A model generated the notes under the pieces. It worked only from the letters and a program-made list of their open reading frames with translations. It was not told the origin of the DNA and made no database searches. From Hyparrhenia diplandra (lineage: Eukaryota; Streptophyta; Magnoliopsida; Poales; Poaceae): a DNA stretch of 64,000 nucleotides. The stretch covers positions 1 to 64,000 of the forward strand of contig JADLZK010000264.1 in the NCBI GenBank assembly GCA_015847255.1, written 5' to 3'. The position numbers and the translations under genes were made by a program. Below, one piece after another: positions 12,476-25,325 of this stretch (position 1 is the stretch's first letter; every line of letters starts with the position of its first letter).

Positions 12476-13034
12476 TGTTGACACCTGCTATAGCATAATA
12501 TTATTAGTCAATTAAACATGAAATATGGGCATAAGACAGATATCAACATAAGTCTAGGGGTCTAACTAATATATTTCCACAAGTTTTGGTATTCTATGAC
12601 TTTGCAAGGACTAACAGAGAAAAGTAGATAAGAACGGTGAGAATCCGAAGAGTTTACATCCCATACGATGACAAGATTTAACCGTGAAGTAACAAAACCC
12701 AAAATGTGGACTAAAACACTCTAGAAGACACGAGAAGACACCGGGGAGAAGGGAGATCACGTTGTGATCTCATCCCCTGGCGGTACGCCAGGAAAGAATT
12801 AGGGCCGGGTCGCCGGGTGGGGTCGCCCTGTCAGCCTCAGCTTTGTATGTCGGTTTACCACCGACCTTGAGGTTGTATCTACACCGTTATTGGAGGTCGG
12901 TTTGATCCAAGGGTCCCCTGTTCATCGCCAAGTGCTATATAAGAAGACCACACGACCCCGGGGCTAAACCCTAAGTCATTATCAATTCATACCGAGTTCA
13001 TCTCAACTCACATCAAGTCCAACCAAGTCTAGAT
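12476..13034 (+). repeat. Element A right LTR, first piece
   Basis: Starts TGTTGACACCTGC and follows the left LTR to the F insertion, with the TATA box at 12936-12943. It continues at 21590. Confidence 0.88.
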
Positions 13035-13679
13035 CAGTAACACCCCAAATTTTGCAATTTTCGAAAATAGGATAAAATGATTTAATTATGCAATTTGTGA
13101 GCATTCCAACTTAGGTAAATAATAAAATTTTGGGAAATTAAAATAAAATATAAGGTATAGATACATGATTGGGCACTCATGTGCATTGCATTTATTTTTG
13201 TAATGGGTGCTTGTTTCAAAAGTTCGAGAGAAAAAGATTTCAAATTTGTTTGTAAAGGGAGTTCAAATGCTTAAATGGAAATTAGAAATAGCTTTTCCTT
13301 TTGCTTGGGCTGTTAGCATTGCTTTTGGCCCACTCCAAAGTAAGCTTGCAAAGCAGCTCCAACCTATCGGGGCCTGAGGCCCGGCCAAGAATCGGCCGGC
13401 TCGCCCAAACAGATAGCCGGCGCCCGGCTCGCCTCCCCGGGCTACCGGCGCCCCCATGGGCCGGCCCAATAGGCCTAGTAGCAACAGAAGCGAAGCGGTG
13501 CGCCCGCGTGGGCCTTGGCCCGCCCTGCCGGCCCACCCAGCAACCGCGGCAGCCCGGCGCGGCCGCCGCCACGTGGGGCGTGCTGTGAACGGGGTCGTCC
13601 CCGACCTCCGGATCACGCGGGATGTGTCGCCGCCGTCGATCCCGTCCCTCCCGGCACTCAACCCCGGGATGCCCGCCCC

Positions 13680-13687
13680 TATAAGAG
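13680..13687 (+). promoter_or_regulatory. TATA-like box in solo LTR F
   Basis: Tataagag inside a GC-rich block, about 645 bp from the LTR start. The position is plausible for the U3/R boundary of a 3.4 kb LTR. Confidence 0.45.
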
Positions 13688-15239
13688 GCGAGCTCGGTAC
13701 CTGCGCTCCCTTCGAACCCAAGGATGAGCCACCGCCTCCGGTTGACCTAACCGTAGCGTGCGCTGCCATAAGCCGACGGGTGAAGGTGCGCCGCCACCGT
13801 CGATCTCCGCCGCTAGCAGGTCTAGACCAACGAGATCACCCCTAGAGCTCATTTGGAAGGTGAGCAACCCGCCGGTAGGCTTCACGCCGATCTCGCCCGC
13901 TCTCGTGCACGCATGTCGCCAACGTCGTGGTGCCGCCGCCGCATCCGCCTTCCGCCGCCGTGCCGATCACGCACGCGTCACCGACCCCTCCCGGCCGCTT
14001 TGGCCGCTGAGCGCGCGGCCCGTCAAGAACCACACACGCGTCCTGCGAGTGGTCTCTCAAGGCGCGTCGCGTCCCCCGGCCCGCCTCACGCCGCCGGCGA
14101 GGCCATAGCCGCAGCGGTGCCGGCGATTCGCCGCCTACGGCCGGCAACCGCCATCCCCGTCACCCTAAACATGCCCGCAAGGTCCCCGCTCCCTTCCCGT
14201 GCCGCGCAAGATGAATCGACCACCGGGGCGTTATTCCGGCGAGCCTCCACCGCTCTCCGGTGAAGCACCACCAGCGCCACGCCGCCCGACGAACCTGCCC
14301 CGCCCTTTGCCCCGACCCGTCCGATTCGATCCGGGCGGTCCAGATCTGAGCCGGGCGTACGGTCAACCGTGAGTCAACAATGCCCGATCATCGGCTCACG
14401 TGGTCGCCACGCGATCGCCACGTAGGCGCTATGTCAGCGCCACGCATGCGCCGGCCTCGTCAGCGGCCAGTCCGCCCTAGACTTTTGCAAAAGAACCCCT
14501 GTTGTTTTCTTGTTTTACTCCAAAGTCCAGATCAGTTCAAAAGTAATTAGAGAAAAGCCCCTGCCCCGTCTGTTTCGCGAGTTAGCCCTCGGTGGCTATA
14601 GTTAATCGTAGTCTAGCCCCTGGTTTCCGCGGTTATGCCCCCTAGAACCCGTTTTGGCCATAACTTGCTCATTTTAAATCCGTTTTGATCCGTTCAAGTT
14701 GCGTTAGGTTCATAACGACGTAAGCTACGCGTTAGCAAATGATGTTAACCGTGTTTTGAACTTTTCAAATTCAAAGTTTGATTTAAATTGTTTTACTAAA
14801 GTAAATCTTGTTTAATTTCGTATCTTTCACGTTCTAGCTCGATTTTTCGTGATCTTCGCGTGCGTGTGATCGTAGTGAGGCGTAGATTTGTTTTTCTAAA
14901 CCTTTTATCTTGTTTTTATATTGTTGGTGTAATGTTCTAATATAGTTCTATTGTTTGCTTCGTGTATGATTTCTCGGATGCTTGTGTGGTGTTTGTCGAT
15001 GTCCCGGTAGGTGAGTTTTACGTTGGTGGCCTAGAAGAAGTTGGTGATCCAAAGAGACGGTGAGCAGTTCGTGGAAGATCGGGAATTATTTGAAGATCGG
15101 GATCCTCAAGAGTTCTTTGAAGAATTAAATAAGAAGGAATCGAGTTTAAGGCAAGTATAGCATGGGACTATCCTTGTTACCTATACACTTTATAATCACA
15201 ATTCATATGCACGTGTCCACCTTGACAAACTTAGAGATC

Positions 15240-18200
15240 TGTAACAGAACCTCCTAATTACCGGGCTCACCTGCACTTGTCATTGTCCCAAAGACCCTCG
15301 GCGGTGTGCGAGATCCACCCAATAACTTACGAAGCCCTGTTGATAACTTATACCAGGATCAACAAAGGAGTAGCTACAACATTACAATATTTGTTACAAA
15401 AATATAGATCAGAGTGCGAAAGAATAATAACATTAATTTTACAAATTGTGAATAAGTTACATTTGAGTAAACTTAACTTATTTGCGGAAGCTAGGTAGAA
15501 CTAGAAGACACTAGATCATGTCGAGCCCACCAACATAACCTCCTTGGTTAAACAAAGACGAGTCACTACACGCAACAAGGGTTAACAAACCCCGAGTGCG
15601 GGGGTACTCAACAAGACTTACCCGACTAAAGAAAATAGGAGAAGACTCGGGAATGTTGGTCTAATAGGATTTAAGGTAAGACTTTTAGCAAGAATCAAGG
15701 ACTCTTTTTGCAGAAAAGCTTACTAGTAGTGAATCCTTACTTTCAATATTTTAATCCCAATTTAGTATCTCACCTACTCTAGGTGATCTTACACTAGAGC
15801 ACACACTTCTTAGATATTCCATCACTTATTCCATCTCTTCATAGTTTCATAATTAATCTACGATGTAAGGGGAAACCGAAGTCTCCATGTCCGAGAAGCA
15901 CGGCGATTTCGAAATCGATTAACCCAAATTGGGGAGTTCTTTTCCACACACGACATATGTAGCACTTAAGCTTGCATATATCAACCCTTTCTTGGATACT
16001 CAAAACGGAACCGCGCCCCACGCCACCCGAGAGCACAAGTACACCTCACACCTTGGGAATCTAACCCACGGGCATCCGGGAATTTAACCCACGAGTGTAC
16101 ACGCTACTCCCGCCATCTCTCCACTCCCGGTGTGCGGTTTATGCGTTTCGATTTGACACCCCCGAGATCGGGCTTTCCAAAGTATGTGGTCAAGACTAGT
16201 TTCGATTTGTCCTGGGCGACGCCCGAGACAGGCGTGCCATTGGTCAAAAGACCTCAAGCGCAGGTGCGTTCCATAGTCTCGATCCACATTGCTTACAACG
16301 AACGGTCCTTAATCGACAAGCGGAAATACTACACCGAAACTCCATTCTCGGTGCAAATTACCCGACCGGTCTCAAATTAAACACCATATCCCGGTATGGT
16401 TTCATCAAATAATAACCTTGTTCAACAAGCGCCCATTCGGGCTATGATTGAATGCTTAGCACATTTTGACTCAAAAAGTCTAACTAATTAAGCATGGCTA
16501 AGCATCACTAAGCATTTTCAAAATTAAACAAGGTTAACAAGAATGGTATAGCAATAATCAAGGATGGGTAAAGCATCAATTAGGTTATCACACAACTTCT
16601 ATCACCTAATGCAAAGTGTATAAAGCAAAGGTGATATAAAGCTTTGTAAAAACACAAGGAATGTTTAAATGAACCGGGGGCTTGCCACGTGTTGCGAGGA
16701 AAGTCGGTCTCGAAGAAAGATTGTCGAAGTCAAACTTGACATTATCCTTGTCGACGGACGGATCTTCTCTGAAACTTGATCATCGCGAACTATGTCAACA
16801 CCTTTTCCAAAGCTTCATCATCACGATCCGACTCACTCTCGTATACTCTACACGTAGATGATGATGCATGTTTTAGCGTGATGGAATGGTAAACATGATG
16901 CTTGATGATGCATGAAATAATAAACACTTGAGTATAACTTTCCTTCACGATAAAGTTGCAATCCAACAAAACCAACTTGTTGAACTACTCTACGAGATAT
17001 CATCACCATTGCCTAAGGAGTTCTCAAGGACCATTTGATAGAGGCATGGTTTAGGGTTCACAAAACAATCCAAAATTCACCCAAAACCCTAGGTTATAAG
17101 ACATTAAACAAATTATTTAACACATGAAATAATAGAGCATAAAATAATAAATATTTTAACTTTCTTTAAACAAACTCAAAATTTTTATACAAGTAGATCA
17201 TGTCATAAAACAGTGTCAAAATAATTTTCATGATTTTTGGATAAATAGAATAATTATTAAAAATCAAGGAAGATGTATTTTTCAATTAAAATTTGTATTT
17301 TTAAATCATGCCAAAAGTATTCAAAATTCAAGTTTCATATTTTTCATGGGTAGATATACTCATGGGAAGGCTACACAAAAATTTTCAGAATTTTTGAGCT
17401 AGCATTTGAATTTATATGAAATTTGGAAAATCAGACACTATTCCAAACAATTGAAATTGAATAAAACATTTCATAAATGAAAAAGGGTTTCGGGTTGAAT
17501 CTGGCCCAGTACTGTGCACGGCCTAATACTGTTCACGGCCTGCTACTGTGCATGATGGACCGGCCCGCTATGAGCGAGTGGACGAACCGGCCCATCGGAG
17601 CAGTGTTGGGCGGCCCGTGGAACGATAATGAGCTGTTGGTTTTGGCCCGGGCTGAGACACGCTCGCCGGCGTCGGCCGGCGCTCACCGCCTTGGCCGGCG
17701 GCGGCGCGCAGCGTTCGGCGCCCGGTGATGGACTAAAGAGAAAGCGGAGAGGAGGAGGGCGGCCGGGGGCTTACCGCGATGCTAGAACGGGGGCTTGGTT
17801 ATGGCGGAGCTAGACCGTAGGTGGGTCGACGACGATGGCGGCGGCGGTGGCGGCGACGGCAACGACGTTCCGTGATGCGGGGCGTCGGCTGGGAAAAAGG
17901 ATGAGCCGATCACGACTACATCATCTAGAGGGAGGGAAAACGCAAGGAAGTGCAAGCAAAAGCTCACCGGAGCGGTTGTCGATGGCGAGGTCGGCGTGGC
18001 GGCGATCCGGCCGGCGGGCGGAGAAGATGGGGTGGCGCGGATGATTTCGATGGCGAGGTACTGCGGGAGCGGGCTCAATCGAAGCTCAAAGATGTTGTGA
18101 GGCTGCTGGCTAGCTGGTTTGGTGAGAGATGGCTCGACGGGACGAGCGGCGGCGAACGGCGGGCGAATGGCGGCGGTTCGGTGGCGGCGAAAATGAAGAA

Positions 18201-18990
18201 AAGAAGACGACGTCGTCGGCGATGGCCTATTTATAGGGGACGGGGGTTGGACGGTGGACAGCGACGTCGCGAAGCCCCTCGGCCGGTCGGTTTCGCGAAA
18301 GGACGGCGGTGGGGCGGCGGGCGGTGGCGGCCGACCATAGGGCCGAGTAATCGTAAAGAGAGAAACCCTAACTTCGAATTTGTCAAATTACTCTCAAAAT
18401 TTGAACTGAACTCAAAAATCTCCAAAAACAAAGTTTGCTTAAAATTTCAAGATCTACAAATTTCACAATTGTAACATTTTTCAAATTCGGCCGAAATTGG
18501 ACTTTTTGAAATGGGGTCAAAAAGTAAGGAATTTGAATTCAAAATTACTTTTAAAATTATGTAGAAACTTGAAAAACTTTGTACATATCTTTTGTTCATC
18601 TCAACAAGATCTACAAACTAGCTTTTGGAAGTTTTGTCAAATTTTGCTTAGATTTTGAAATAGAGAAAAGGGGGCAATTAGGGTTTTGTCGAATTCAAAA
18701 TTACTTTAAAATTTTGAACTAAACTTTGAAAACTCAAAGTACCAACTTTGCTCAACTTTGAAAACTCTACCTTTTCCCTTTTGTGACCACCCTCAAATTC
18801 TTGATAAATTTTGAATTAAAGAAAAGGGGACAAACTAGGGTTTCAAATCGGGGTTTCCGACAAAGGGGGGTTAACTTCCGGATTCGGCTCTTTTTCGTGT
18901 CTTTTCCACCGACAACGTAACCAAACATGACTAAACTTATTTTTGTCCAAATCCATAGCTTAAGCGGTAAATAACACCTGGGGTGTTACA
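15240..18990 (-). mobile_element. Element E2: very long solo LTR (3751 bp), chromovirus-like, minus strand
   Basis: Perfect TSD agatc at 15235-15239 and 18991-18995. Read on the minus strand the element starts TGTAACACCCCAGGTG and ends GAGGTTCTGTTACA. No gag, pol or second LTR is present. It carries an AT-rich half (15240-17470) and a GC-rich block (17500-18350). In the GC-rich block a minus-strand TATA (tataaatag, 18227-18235) marks a likely core promoter. GC-rich open frames at 17477-18474 lack recognisable domains and cross the promoter, so I do not call them genes. The similar start to F suggests a related but distinct family. Confidence 0.78.
18227..18235 (-). promoter_or_regulatory. TATA box of solo LTR E2
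   Basis: Tataaatag on the minus strand, at the edge of the GC-rich block. It is about 755 bp from the LTR start in minus orientation. Confidence 0.5.
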
Positions 18991-19539
18991 AGATCATAAC
19001 ATAGTTATTGTTATCTTGTACCTTGTTGCCTATGGGGATGTTTGCATATGGGTAGTATCTTGCTAGTGCTCAACTTTAAATAAACATGATCTAATGATGA
19101 CTATGATATGAACAATGATTTGTATGAGATGATGTTTACCAACTTGGACCATAGGGCAAGAGCTCATGCTTTTACATGATGCACTTGGCTCTCCTTAAGG
19201 ACTTATCCTTTGGCAAAAGCTGGGACTTACCGTACAGCTGTGAGGGTTACATGGCTCTGACTTTAGTCGGTCAGAGGACTCTTTCCATCTTGTCAGGGTT
19301 CCCGAAAGGCGCAAGAGGGGCAATAATTGGTTTGATCCTGGCCTACCAAGGGGGTGCACCTTGTTTTACTGGTATTTTGTTAGTCACACCTTGGAGGGAG
19401 GGTCCTACTAGTCCAAAAAGGGAATCCTTAGCGGCTCTGACATTTTAGAAGAACCTTTGATAGACTTTATATGATTCTTGATGTTTTGGGCCTTCCTAAC
19501 CCAGGCATTTGAGAATCATGACTCACAGTGAAAGTGTAC

Positions 19540-20960
19540 TGTTGGCGGTCGTTATCGACCATATTATACCGCCAATTTTTATCCAAATCCAGAGAAACAA
19601 GCATACCTATGACACATATACATATGCTATGACCCCATTCCACTTGTTTCTCGAGAAAACATGTTTTGCAAGACAAACGCCGGAAACAAGTGGAAATGCA
19701 CGAAGTAAAGAACAATGCGCAAAGCTGAACACACATTCCAGAAATGCACAACCAAGGGAAATAGAGAAAGCCCACTTCAAAGAACAAGTGGACCAAAGCA
19801 CCCGGCAATTAACGATGTGGACCGGCCCACAAGCCCACACGCCAAAGGCGGTCGCGAGAGGGGCCAGGCCCAGTCCGGCCGGATTGGAAGTGGGTCCGGC
19901 CAGACTGGCGGTTCCACCAAATTGCACCGCCCTTTTTCTGGCGGTTGCATGCCGACATGCATAGGCGGTTTCTGTAGGTGCTTTCCTAAATTAGTACGAA
20001 ACCAACCTCTCATGTGTATAAATAGATGGGGAGGGCTCCATTCTCAACACACACCACACAAGAGCCTCTCCCTCCACACTTGTATCTTTTACTTTTATTA
20101 GTTAGAGCTAGGAGCTTGGCAAGATGTAATAGAAGATCAAGATCAACATGGAGATACTTGGTATGAGCAATTCATTGTTCTTCATGTTCTTCATCATTGT
20201 TCTTGTTCTTACTATCATTATGGTTGTGCTATAGAACTAGAGTATAGTTCCTCATGATATAATCATTGCATATGAACTAGGCTATAGTTTCTATGTTATG
20301 ATTCCATCATATAGAACTTGTGCTTAATCATTCATACATTTATAACATGGAGTTTAGATGGCGGGTGCAGTCGTACCTTCGGGTTTGCCCATATTCTTGC
20401 TCGTTGATCCGTAGGGTCAGAGTCCATGGGGGGTATGGGTAGTTCCTTAGTGCACGCGGGCATGGAGCCCGGGTGCACGGGAGCCTTCGGGATATGTCGG
20501 TGCCCTACGGTAGTGAGGTAGGCGGCGGTGGTGACTTGACCCTGTCCGTCCCTTGTACTCCTCCACGTCCGGGTATTGAGTAGGAGTTCGAAAGTGTCTA
20601 TCGGTTGCGGACCGGTGCGGGCATCTCCCCGATCCATCTACCTCTGTCCTTATATCTTGTATGATCATTAACTTGTTCTTTTTGCGCAACTATATATGAT
20701 ACGCCTTGCTCCAGTCTAGGGTTTTCTTTATCCTTGAGATTGCTCGAGTGTGTGTGTCAAGTTATCCTTTACCTACCCTATCCATCCCTGTTATGAACCT
20801 TGGTCTATTATACAGTCGTGTTATCTTGTCCATCTTTCTATTAGAGACCTTCCGCCATGCCTTCCCCGTGGAAATACGATACCCCTCGAATACTTAGGGT
20901 GAAAGCTACAATGGCATTTCCGCTATGAACTCTTTCTATTTGCGTTAAGAAACGCCAACA
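19540..20960 (+). mobile_element. Element G: solo LTR (1421 bp), related to the LTR of D
   Basis: Starts TGTTGGCGGTC and ends aacgccaaca, with a perfect TSD tgtac at 19535-19539 and 20961-20965. TATA box tataaata at 20017-20024. It shares with the right LTR of D the gatggcgg(t/g)t...ccttcgggttt block (20357 against about 30873), the catatagaactt segment, and the gtgtgtcaagttatc block. No internal region is present. Orientation follows the TATA and the match to D. Confidence 0.85.
20017..20024 (+). promoter_or_regulatory. TATA box of solo LTR G
   Basis: Tataaata followed by a short leader with tcaacacacaccacacaagag, which also follows the TATA box of D (30463), so it probably marks the transcription start region. 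Confidence 0.6.
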
Positions 20961-21589
20961 TGTACACCTCTGCGCAGAGTATAAACTGTTATAACAGCCG
21001 TGCTCACAGTCATGAGCGGCCCGAAAAACTCAAGGAATAATGATCAATGGATGTTGAGATTGAGATGAGGTCGAGATATGGGTTTAAGTTGATGGTGACT
21101 ACGATAATGATGATGGAGACTTATGACAGATGGTGCTCTTAATTATGATGTGGGATTATTTGGGGCTTAAGCACAACTTCTTGCTTAATTAATGCTAAAA
21201 TTTGACTTACTAAAATGTTGATCGCAGTTAAGCCGGTGTCTAACCTTTTTGAGCCTCATAACCCCATGTTATATTTGCGGAGTACAACATGTACTCACCC
21301 TTGCAATTTCCAACTCAAACCAGGAGGGTTGCAAGATTATTAGAGATTTGAAGGAGTCAGGCTTGTGATCAACCAGTCAGTTTGTCCCTGTGGAGTGTGG
21401 AGGCTTCATCCCAAGATCGGAGTGTCTTTCCGCTGTTCACGCTTTGAGGTTATCTTCTTGTATTAAGTTTGTTTTTATATTAAGCATTATGTTTTGATAT
21501 TTCCATTAATTGTAACTATGTGTGAGATTTGACTTCCTGGGCTCACATATGGTGTGTATCTGGTTTTGTTCTTAAAACCGGGTATGACA

Positions 21590-22402
21590 TAGACCTAAGC
21601 CCTAGTTCATCATATTAGAAGTAGTTAGCTACCTAGCTAGTTCTAGAGGAAGTCAAGTTCTTCTTGGATTCCAGATAGTCAAGAAGTAGCGGGAGCATCG
21701 TTCTCGTGGCTTCTCTCTTGTATTCGATCTGTAAGTATTATTGTCGGAATACAATTGATATGACTTTGATCTCTATAATGATTATATTCTTATTGATATG
21801 TATCCATGCATGCTATAGTTATATATATAGTTTAGTGAGTTTGTCTTATATCTTATGCATGGAATCGTATAGCATCCACTTAGATGATCATTATGTGGGT
21901 GATAAGCAATGTGTAAACGTGGTGTTTATACAATGTTTATCTGCGATTGCACCCTACATTCCGGGACGTGTGGGAGATCGCGGGAGTGACAGTCCTGTTG
22001 AGTCCTTTGGAGTCCATCCTCGAATGATAGGCCAAGTTGAGCCATAATTACGGTGATGATCAAGTTTAGATCCTTGATTGTCATTGGTAATGCTTACCAT
22101 GTGTAGATGTATTGCAACCTTGCCGTGATAGCTAGATGTATTTGCACTAATTGTAGTATTCATTGGCATATGATTAGGAGTATGTTAGGAATATTCTTTC
22201 TATTCTTTCTATAACATGTTAATAGCTCGTATGATACTAGTGACATATGATGATTTTAGACTTGGGTAGTTATCAATTATTATTTATCTTTATGTTGTGA
22301 CTTATCCTGTTATGAGTGATGTTAGATGCATATGGCTACTCTGCATTATACAACTGCAAGTGGATCTCAAGTAAATCATAAACTAAATCATTAGACACCT
22401 CT
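21590..22402 (+). repeat. Element A right LTR, second piece
   Basis: Resumes with gacctaagccctagttcatc after F and follows the left LTR through the donor-like gtaagtatt at 21731 to the insertion of C at 22403. Confidence 0.88.
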
Positions 22403-22882
22403 TGTGGGGGGATGAACCCCTATCCCCTCACGGGCCCCTTCGGGCTAGGCCTTCCAGGCCGGCCCAGGATGACGGACTGAAGCCCTTGGTGTTAGAAGAC
22501 CGCAATCATCGGGGATCACGGCCTAAACGTGGTCGCCAAGATAGTTTCCTAGTATAGCTCTATCGTAATCACTACATACTTTCCTATTGTAACCGATCAG
22601 GATAGATCTTGTCGGAAAGGATCCGACCTGTAACCCTACTCCCCGGACTATATAAGGAGAGCAGGGATCCCCCCCGAGTGACACGATATTCTCAATCAAT
22701 CAATAACAAACTAAGCAGGACGTAGGTTTTACGCCATCAAGGCGGCCGAACCTGGGTAAAACCCGTGTGTTTTGTCCTTCGTTCGTTCTGCTTAACGTCT
22801 CATTAGCCGTCTAGCGCACCTCTACCGCTCAATCTACTAGCCGGGCATACCGCTAGACTATCGCCGATAAACCGAAGCGACG
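22403..22882 (+). repeat. Left LTR of element C (about 480 bp)
   Basis: Starts TGTGGGGGGATGAACCCC and matches 46987-47467 almost throughout, including tatataag at 22649-22656. The end reads accgaagcgacg against accgacgaca in the right LTR, so the 3' edge is uncertain by a few bases. Confidence 0.88.
22649..22656 (+). promoter_or_regulatory. TATA box of element C left LTR
   Basis: Ccggactatataaggagag, identical in the right LTR (47233-47240). Confidence 0.7.
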
Positions 22883-22883
22883 G

Positions 22884-22901
22884 TTGGCGCCCGGGTAGGG
22901 G
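22884..22901 (+). other. Element C primer-binding site candidate
   Basis: TTGGCGCCCGGGTAGGGG follows the left LTR within two bases. The TGGCGCC core is typical of Gypsy primer sites. I cannot assign the tRNA by eye. Confidence 0.6.
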
Positions 22902-22916
22902 TGTGCTCAAGACGCC

Positions 22917-24035
22917 ATGGCTAACAAGATGGTGATCTTCCCTGAATCCATGGCGATCGACCCGATGGAAGACATCTAGTTCGGGACGCTCGTGCGGAAC
23001 AACGGCGCCGTTTTTGGCGTCAACAACCCGCGCCGGCTCAGGATCAATATCGCCAGCATCCGCTTCTACAACATCGGCCCCAGCTCCAACCTTGGAGCCT
23101 GGACCACTTGGACTCCCGATCAGGCTCACCCACCCGTTTGTACCGTACACGCGGCGCTTCGTCCACGACGTCGACAATCTACTCGGCGACCCCGACATGC
23201 TCCAGTTGGTATGGGTGAGTCTTCCCTTTGGTTGACTCAACTCACGTCGCTTTACGCCGCGGGGACAACATCGACCACGACCACGGGCTTCCCCAGCGCA
23301 CCTTCGAGGAGAAACGAGATCTGGTCGAGGGCTTTCCCCCCAGCCGGTCCGGTCATCACCACTACTCCCGAAGGACGGGTTGTCCGCTTCTCGCCGTCCT
23401 GCGTAAGCGGCGACCAGGCGCCTGGACTCTGGGACTGGTCGGAGGACCGTCCTGGACCCTACGACTTCATCGACGCACCGACGTACCATGAAGGCGACCC
23501 GTCAACAACGCGCGACCACATCTGCATGGCCAAGCTCTCTCCGATCCTAGAGGAGGAGGAGGAGGGCACCGAGCTCCGTGACGGCCGCACCGCCTCCTTG
23601 TCTTCATCCGAAGCCACCACCACCGTCCTCCAGGAGCCGACGGAGTTGGAGCTCGGCTACGACTCCCCGCTGTTCGAACAGGGTACCGCTCCCTGGGAAA
23701 TCTGTGGCGGAGGGGTCTTCGTCAGCAACGACTCGGCACCCCTTGAGGGGGCCGAGAAGAGCGGCAAGATTACTCGAGAGGGCGCAACGCTGATCGAGCG
23801 CGTCGTCGGCGGCGGAGCGGGATGTGGCTGCTCGGGCTCGGCCGGCGGCGTCGGCGGGAGCCTCCCGGTTCGCCCGGGGCTCTCCCGGAATCTGCAGGCT
23901 CGATTCGACGGTGTGGCGGTATCCCGGTTCACAAGACACCGGAGCGTAACATCGCCGCGGCCGCGACTCTCTCCGCTGCGGGAGAACGTTACTATAGATG
24001 AGGTCCATGGGTACATCTATGCCACCCACACCTAG
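22917..24035 (+). pseudogene. Element C N-terminal ORF1 upstream of Gag, broken
   Basis: The first ATG after the primer site (22917) opens a frame starting MANKMVIFPESMAIDPMEDI, stopped by TAG at 22977-22979. The same frame then stays open to the stop at 24035. The middle part probably changes frame: the shift at 23100-23230 reads more naturally (FVPYTRRFVHDVDNLLGDPD) and a later segment is acidic (EEEEEGTELRDG, SPLFEQGTAPWEI). In Tat elements this position holds the N-terminal part of the Gag polyprotein. I do not recognise a catalytic domain. Frameshifts and the early stop make it non-functional as read. Confidence 0.55.
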
Positions 24036-24306
24036 CTCAACCCAGTCTCGGGCTCGTCTGCGCCCTCGCGCCCGTCATCCCATCGGCGCCACCGCTAGAG
24101 GAGTCGCGGCAACCGAGGCGAGGAAGAGGCATCCTCTATGCCAAGAGGAGCGAATCAGTCCCAGCGTCGCGATGACGCCGTCCCCGGCGCAGCTCCCCTA
24201 GCGGGGGAAAAATGCAGGCCAGGAAGGTTGGCAGTCGGAGCACGGGGCTGGGTGCGGTGCTCCGGCCGGTGGCGCGGGTGGTCAACCACCCCGGCGTCCC
24301 GGTCAG
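24036..24306 (+). other. Spacer between ORF1 and Gag core of element C
   Basis: GC-rich sequence that probably belongs to the Gag linker. I see no clear frame; it may be coding in life but shifted here. Confidence 0.3.
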
Positions 24307-25325
24307 GATGGAAACCGGCGTCCCCCCGACCTCCTTAGCACCATCGACATGGCTCGAGACGCCCGCTACCGCATTACCGCTAGCCAGCAGGCTCGCGAGG
24401 ACGTCGAGATCCAGCGACGTGAGGAGTACAACATGCTGTACGGTAACCCGACTGGGAACCTCACGATCACGACGATCCGGCCCTACCACCCGGATCTCCG
24501 CCGGGTCCGATGGCCTCTAGGCTTCAAGGGCACCAATGCCCTCTCGAAATACTCCGGCGATCAAGATCCCGAGGCCTGGGTCATGATTTACGAGATCGCA
24601 ATCAGATCGGCCGGAGGCGGGGAGGATGTCATGGCGAACTACTTCCCGATCAGCCTCGACCAGGCGGCCAATCGCTGGCTCCTGGCCCTCCCGGAAGGAA
24701 GGCTGCGCACGTGGAACGACGTCAAGGAGATCTTCATCAGCACCTACAAGTCCACATGCAAGCAATCGGGCACAAAGTACGATCTGGAGAGGTTGCGCCT
24801 CGGCCGCAATGAGCCACTCCGGGAGTACATCCGCCGTTTCTCAGAAGTGCGCCTGACAATCTCGGATATCACCGACGAGGAGTGCGTCGGCGCGTTCACC
24901 AAGGGCCTCGTCTCCAACGGCAATGCTGCAGCCCAGGAGCTGCTGAAGAAGCTCCACAGGTCCAAGATCACAACCATGTCCAAACTGCTGGACGTGGCGC
25001 AGAGGTTTGCCGGGCAAGATGAGGCTGAGTACGTTTTCCATAAGGATTACGGCTACTCTGTCCGCCGAGAGTATTCCCCCCGGCGCGATGCCTCCCGCGA
25101 TGATAATGACGCGACGAGCATCACGATAACCGCCACCCGGCGACTCCGTGGCGTGAGTCGCCGGGATGAAGGTCGCAGCAACTATCGCGAGCGCCGTCGT
25201 GATCAGAACCGTCGGGGAGGTGGCGTCAATAACATCAAAGCTAGCGGAAAGAACAAACCGCTCAACTGGCAAGATCCGATCAAGAAGTTCCTACACGGCA
25301 AGTGCCCCGGCACCGGACTGAACCA
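24307..25325 (+). pseudogene. gag: Element C Gag
   Basis: Capsid-type Gag of a Tat-like Gypsy element. The open frame includes RRPPDLLSTIDMARDARYR and extends upstream of the ATG at 24349. The retrotransposon gag core is at about residues 45-190 counted from 24349: RPYHPDLRRVRWPLGFKG, YSGDQDPEAWV, MANYFPISLDQAANRWLLAL, WNDVKEIFISTY, LRLGRNEPLREYIRRFSEVR, FTKGL. An Arg-rich tail follows (residues 230-290). The zinc-binding end (HGKCP..., then GECRHF in another frame) is split by a one-base frameshift near 25320. It would have packaged C RNA. Confidence 0.82.

Larger units (their letters stand above)
13035..21589 (+). mobile_element. Element F: solo LTR of a chromovirus-like Gypsy element, split by E2 and G
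   Basis: Insertion in the right LTR of A. It begins (ca/ag)taacaccccaaatt and ends accgggtatgaca. Net of E2 (15240-18990) and G (19540-20960) it is about 3.4 kb, a length known for Tekay-type LTRs. No primer site, coding region or second LTR is present, so it is a solo LTR. Left flank tagat and right flank tagac form a TSD with one change; the first two bases have lost the expected TG, so the left edge is uncertain by 1-2 bp. A TATA-like ctataagag is at 13680. The GC-rich 13380-14480 stretch opens long frames on both strands but none resembles a protein I recognise. Confidence 0.75.

Noticed and set aside
13263..14366. Overlapping GC-rich open frames on both strands
   Set aside because: They lie inside solo LTR F around its promoter; Arg/Pro/Ala-rich translations with no recognisable domain, open because of base composition.
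17477..18474. Open frames in the GC-rich block of E2
   Set aside because: They cross the LTR TATA region, and both strands are open. No protein family recognised.
13036..18990. A 6 kb element with inverted TGTAACACC ends
   Set aside because: The ends look like terminal inverted repeats, but the perfect agatc TSD is at 15235-15239 and 18991-18995, and the right flank joins F. Two LTRs of opposite orientation explain it better.
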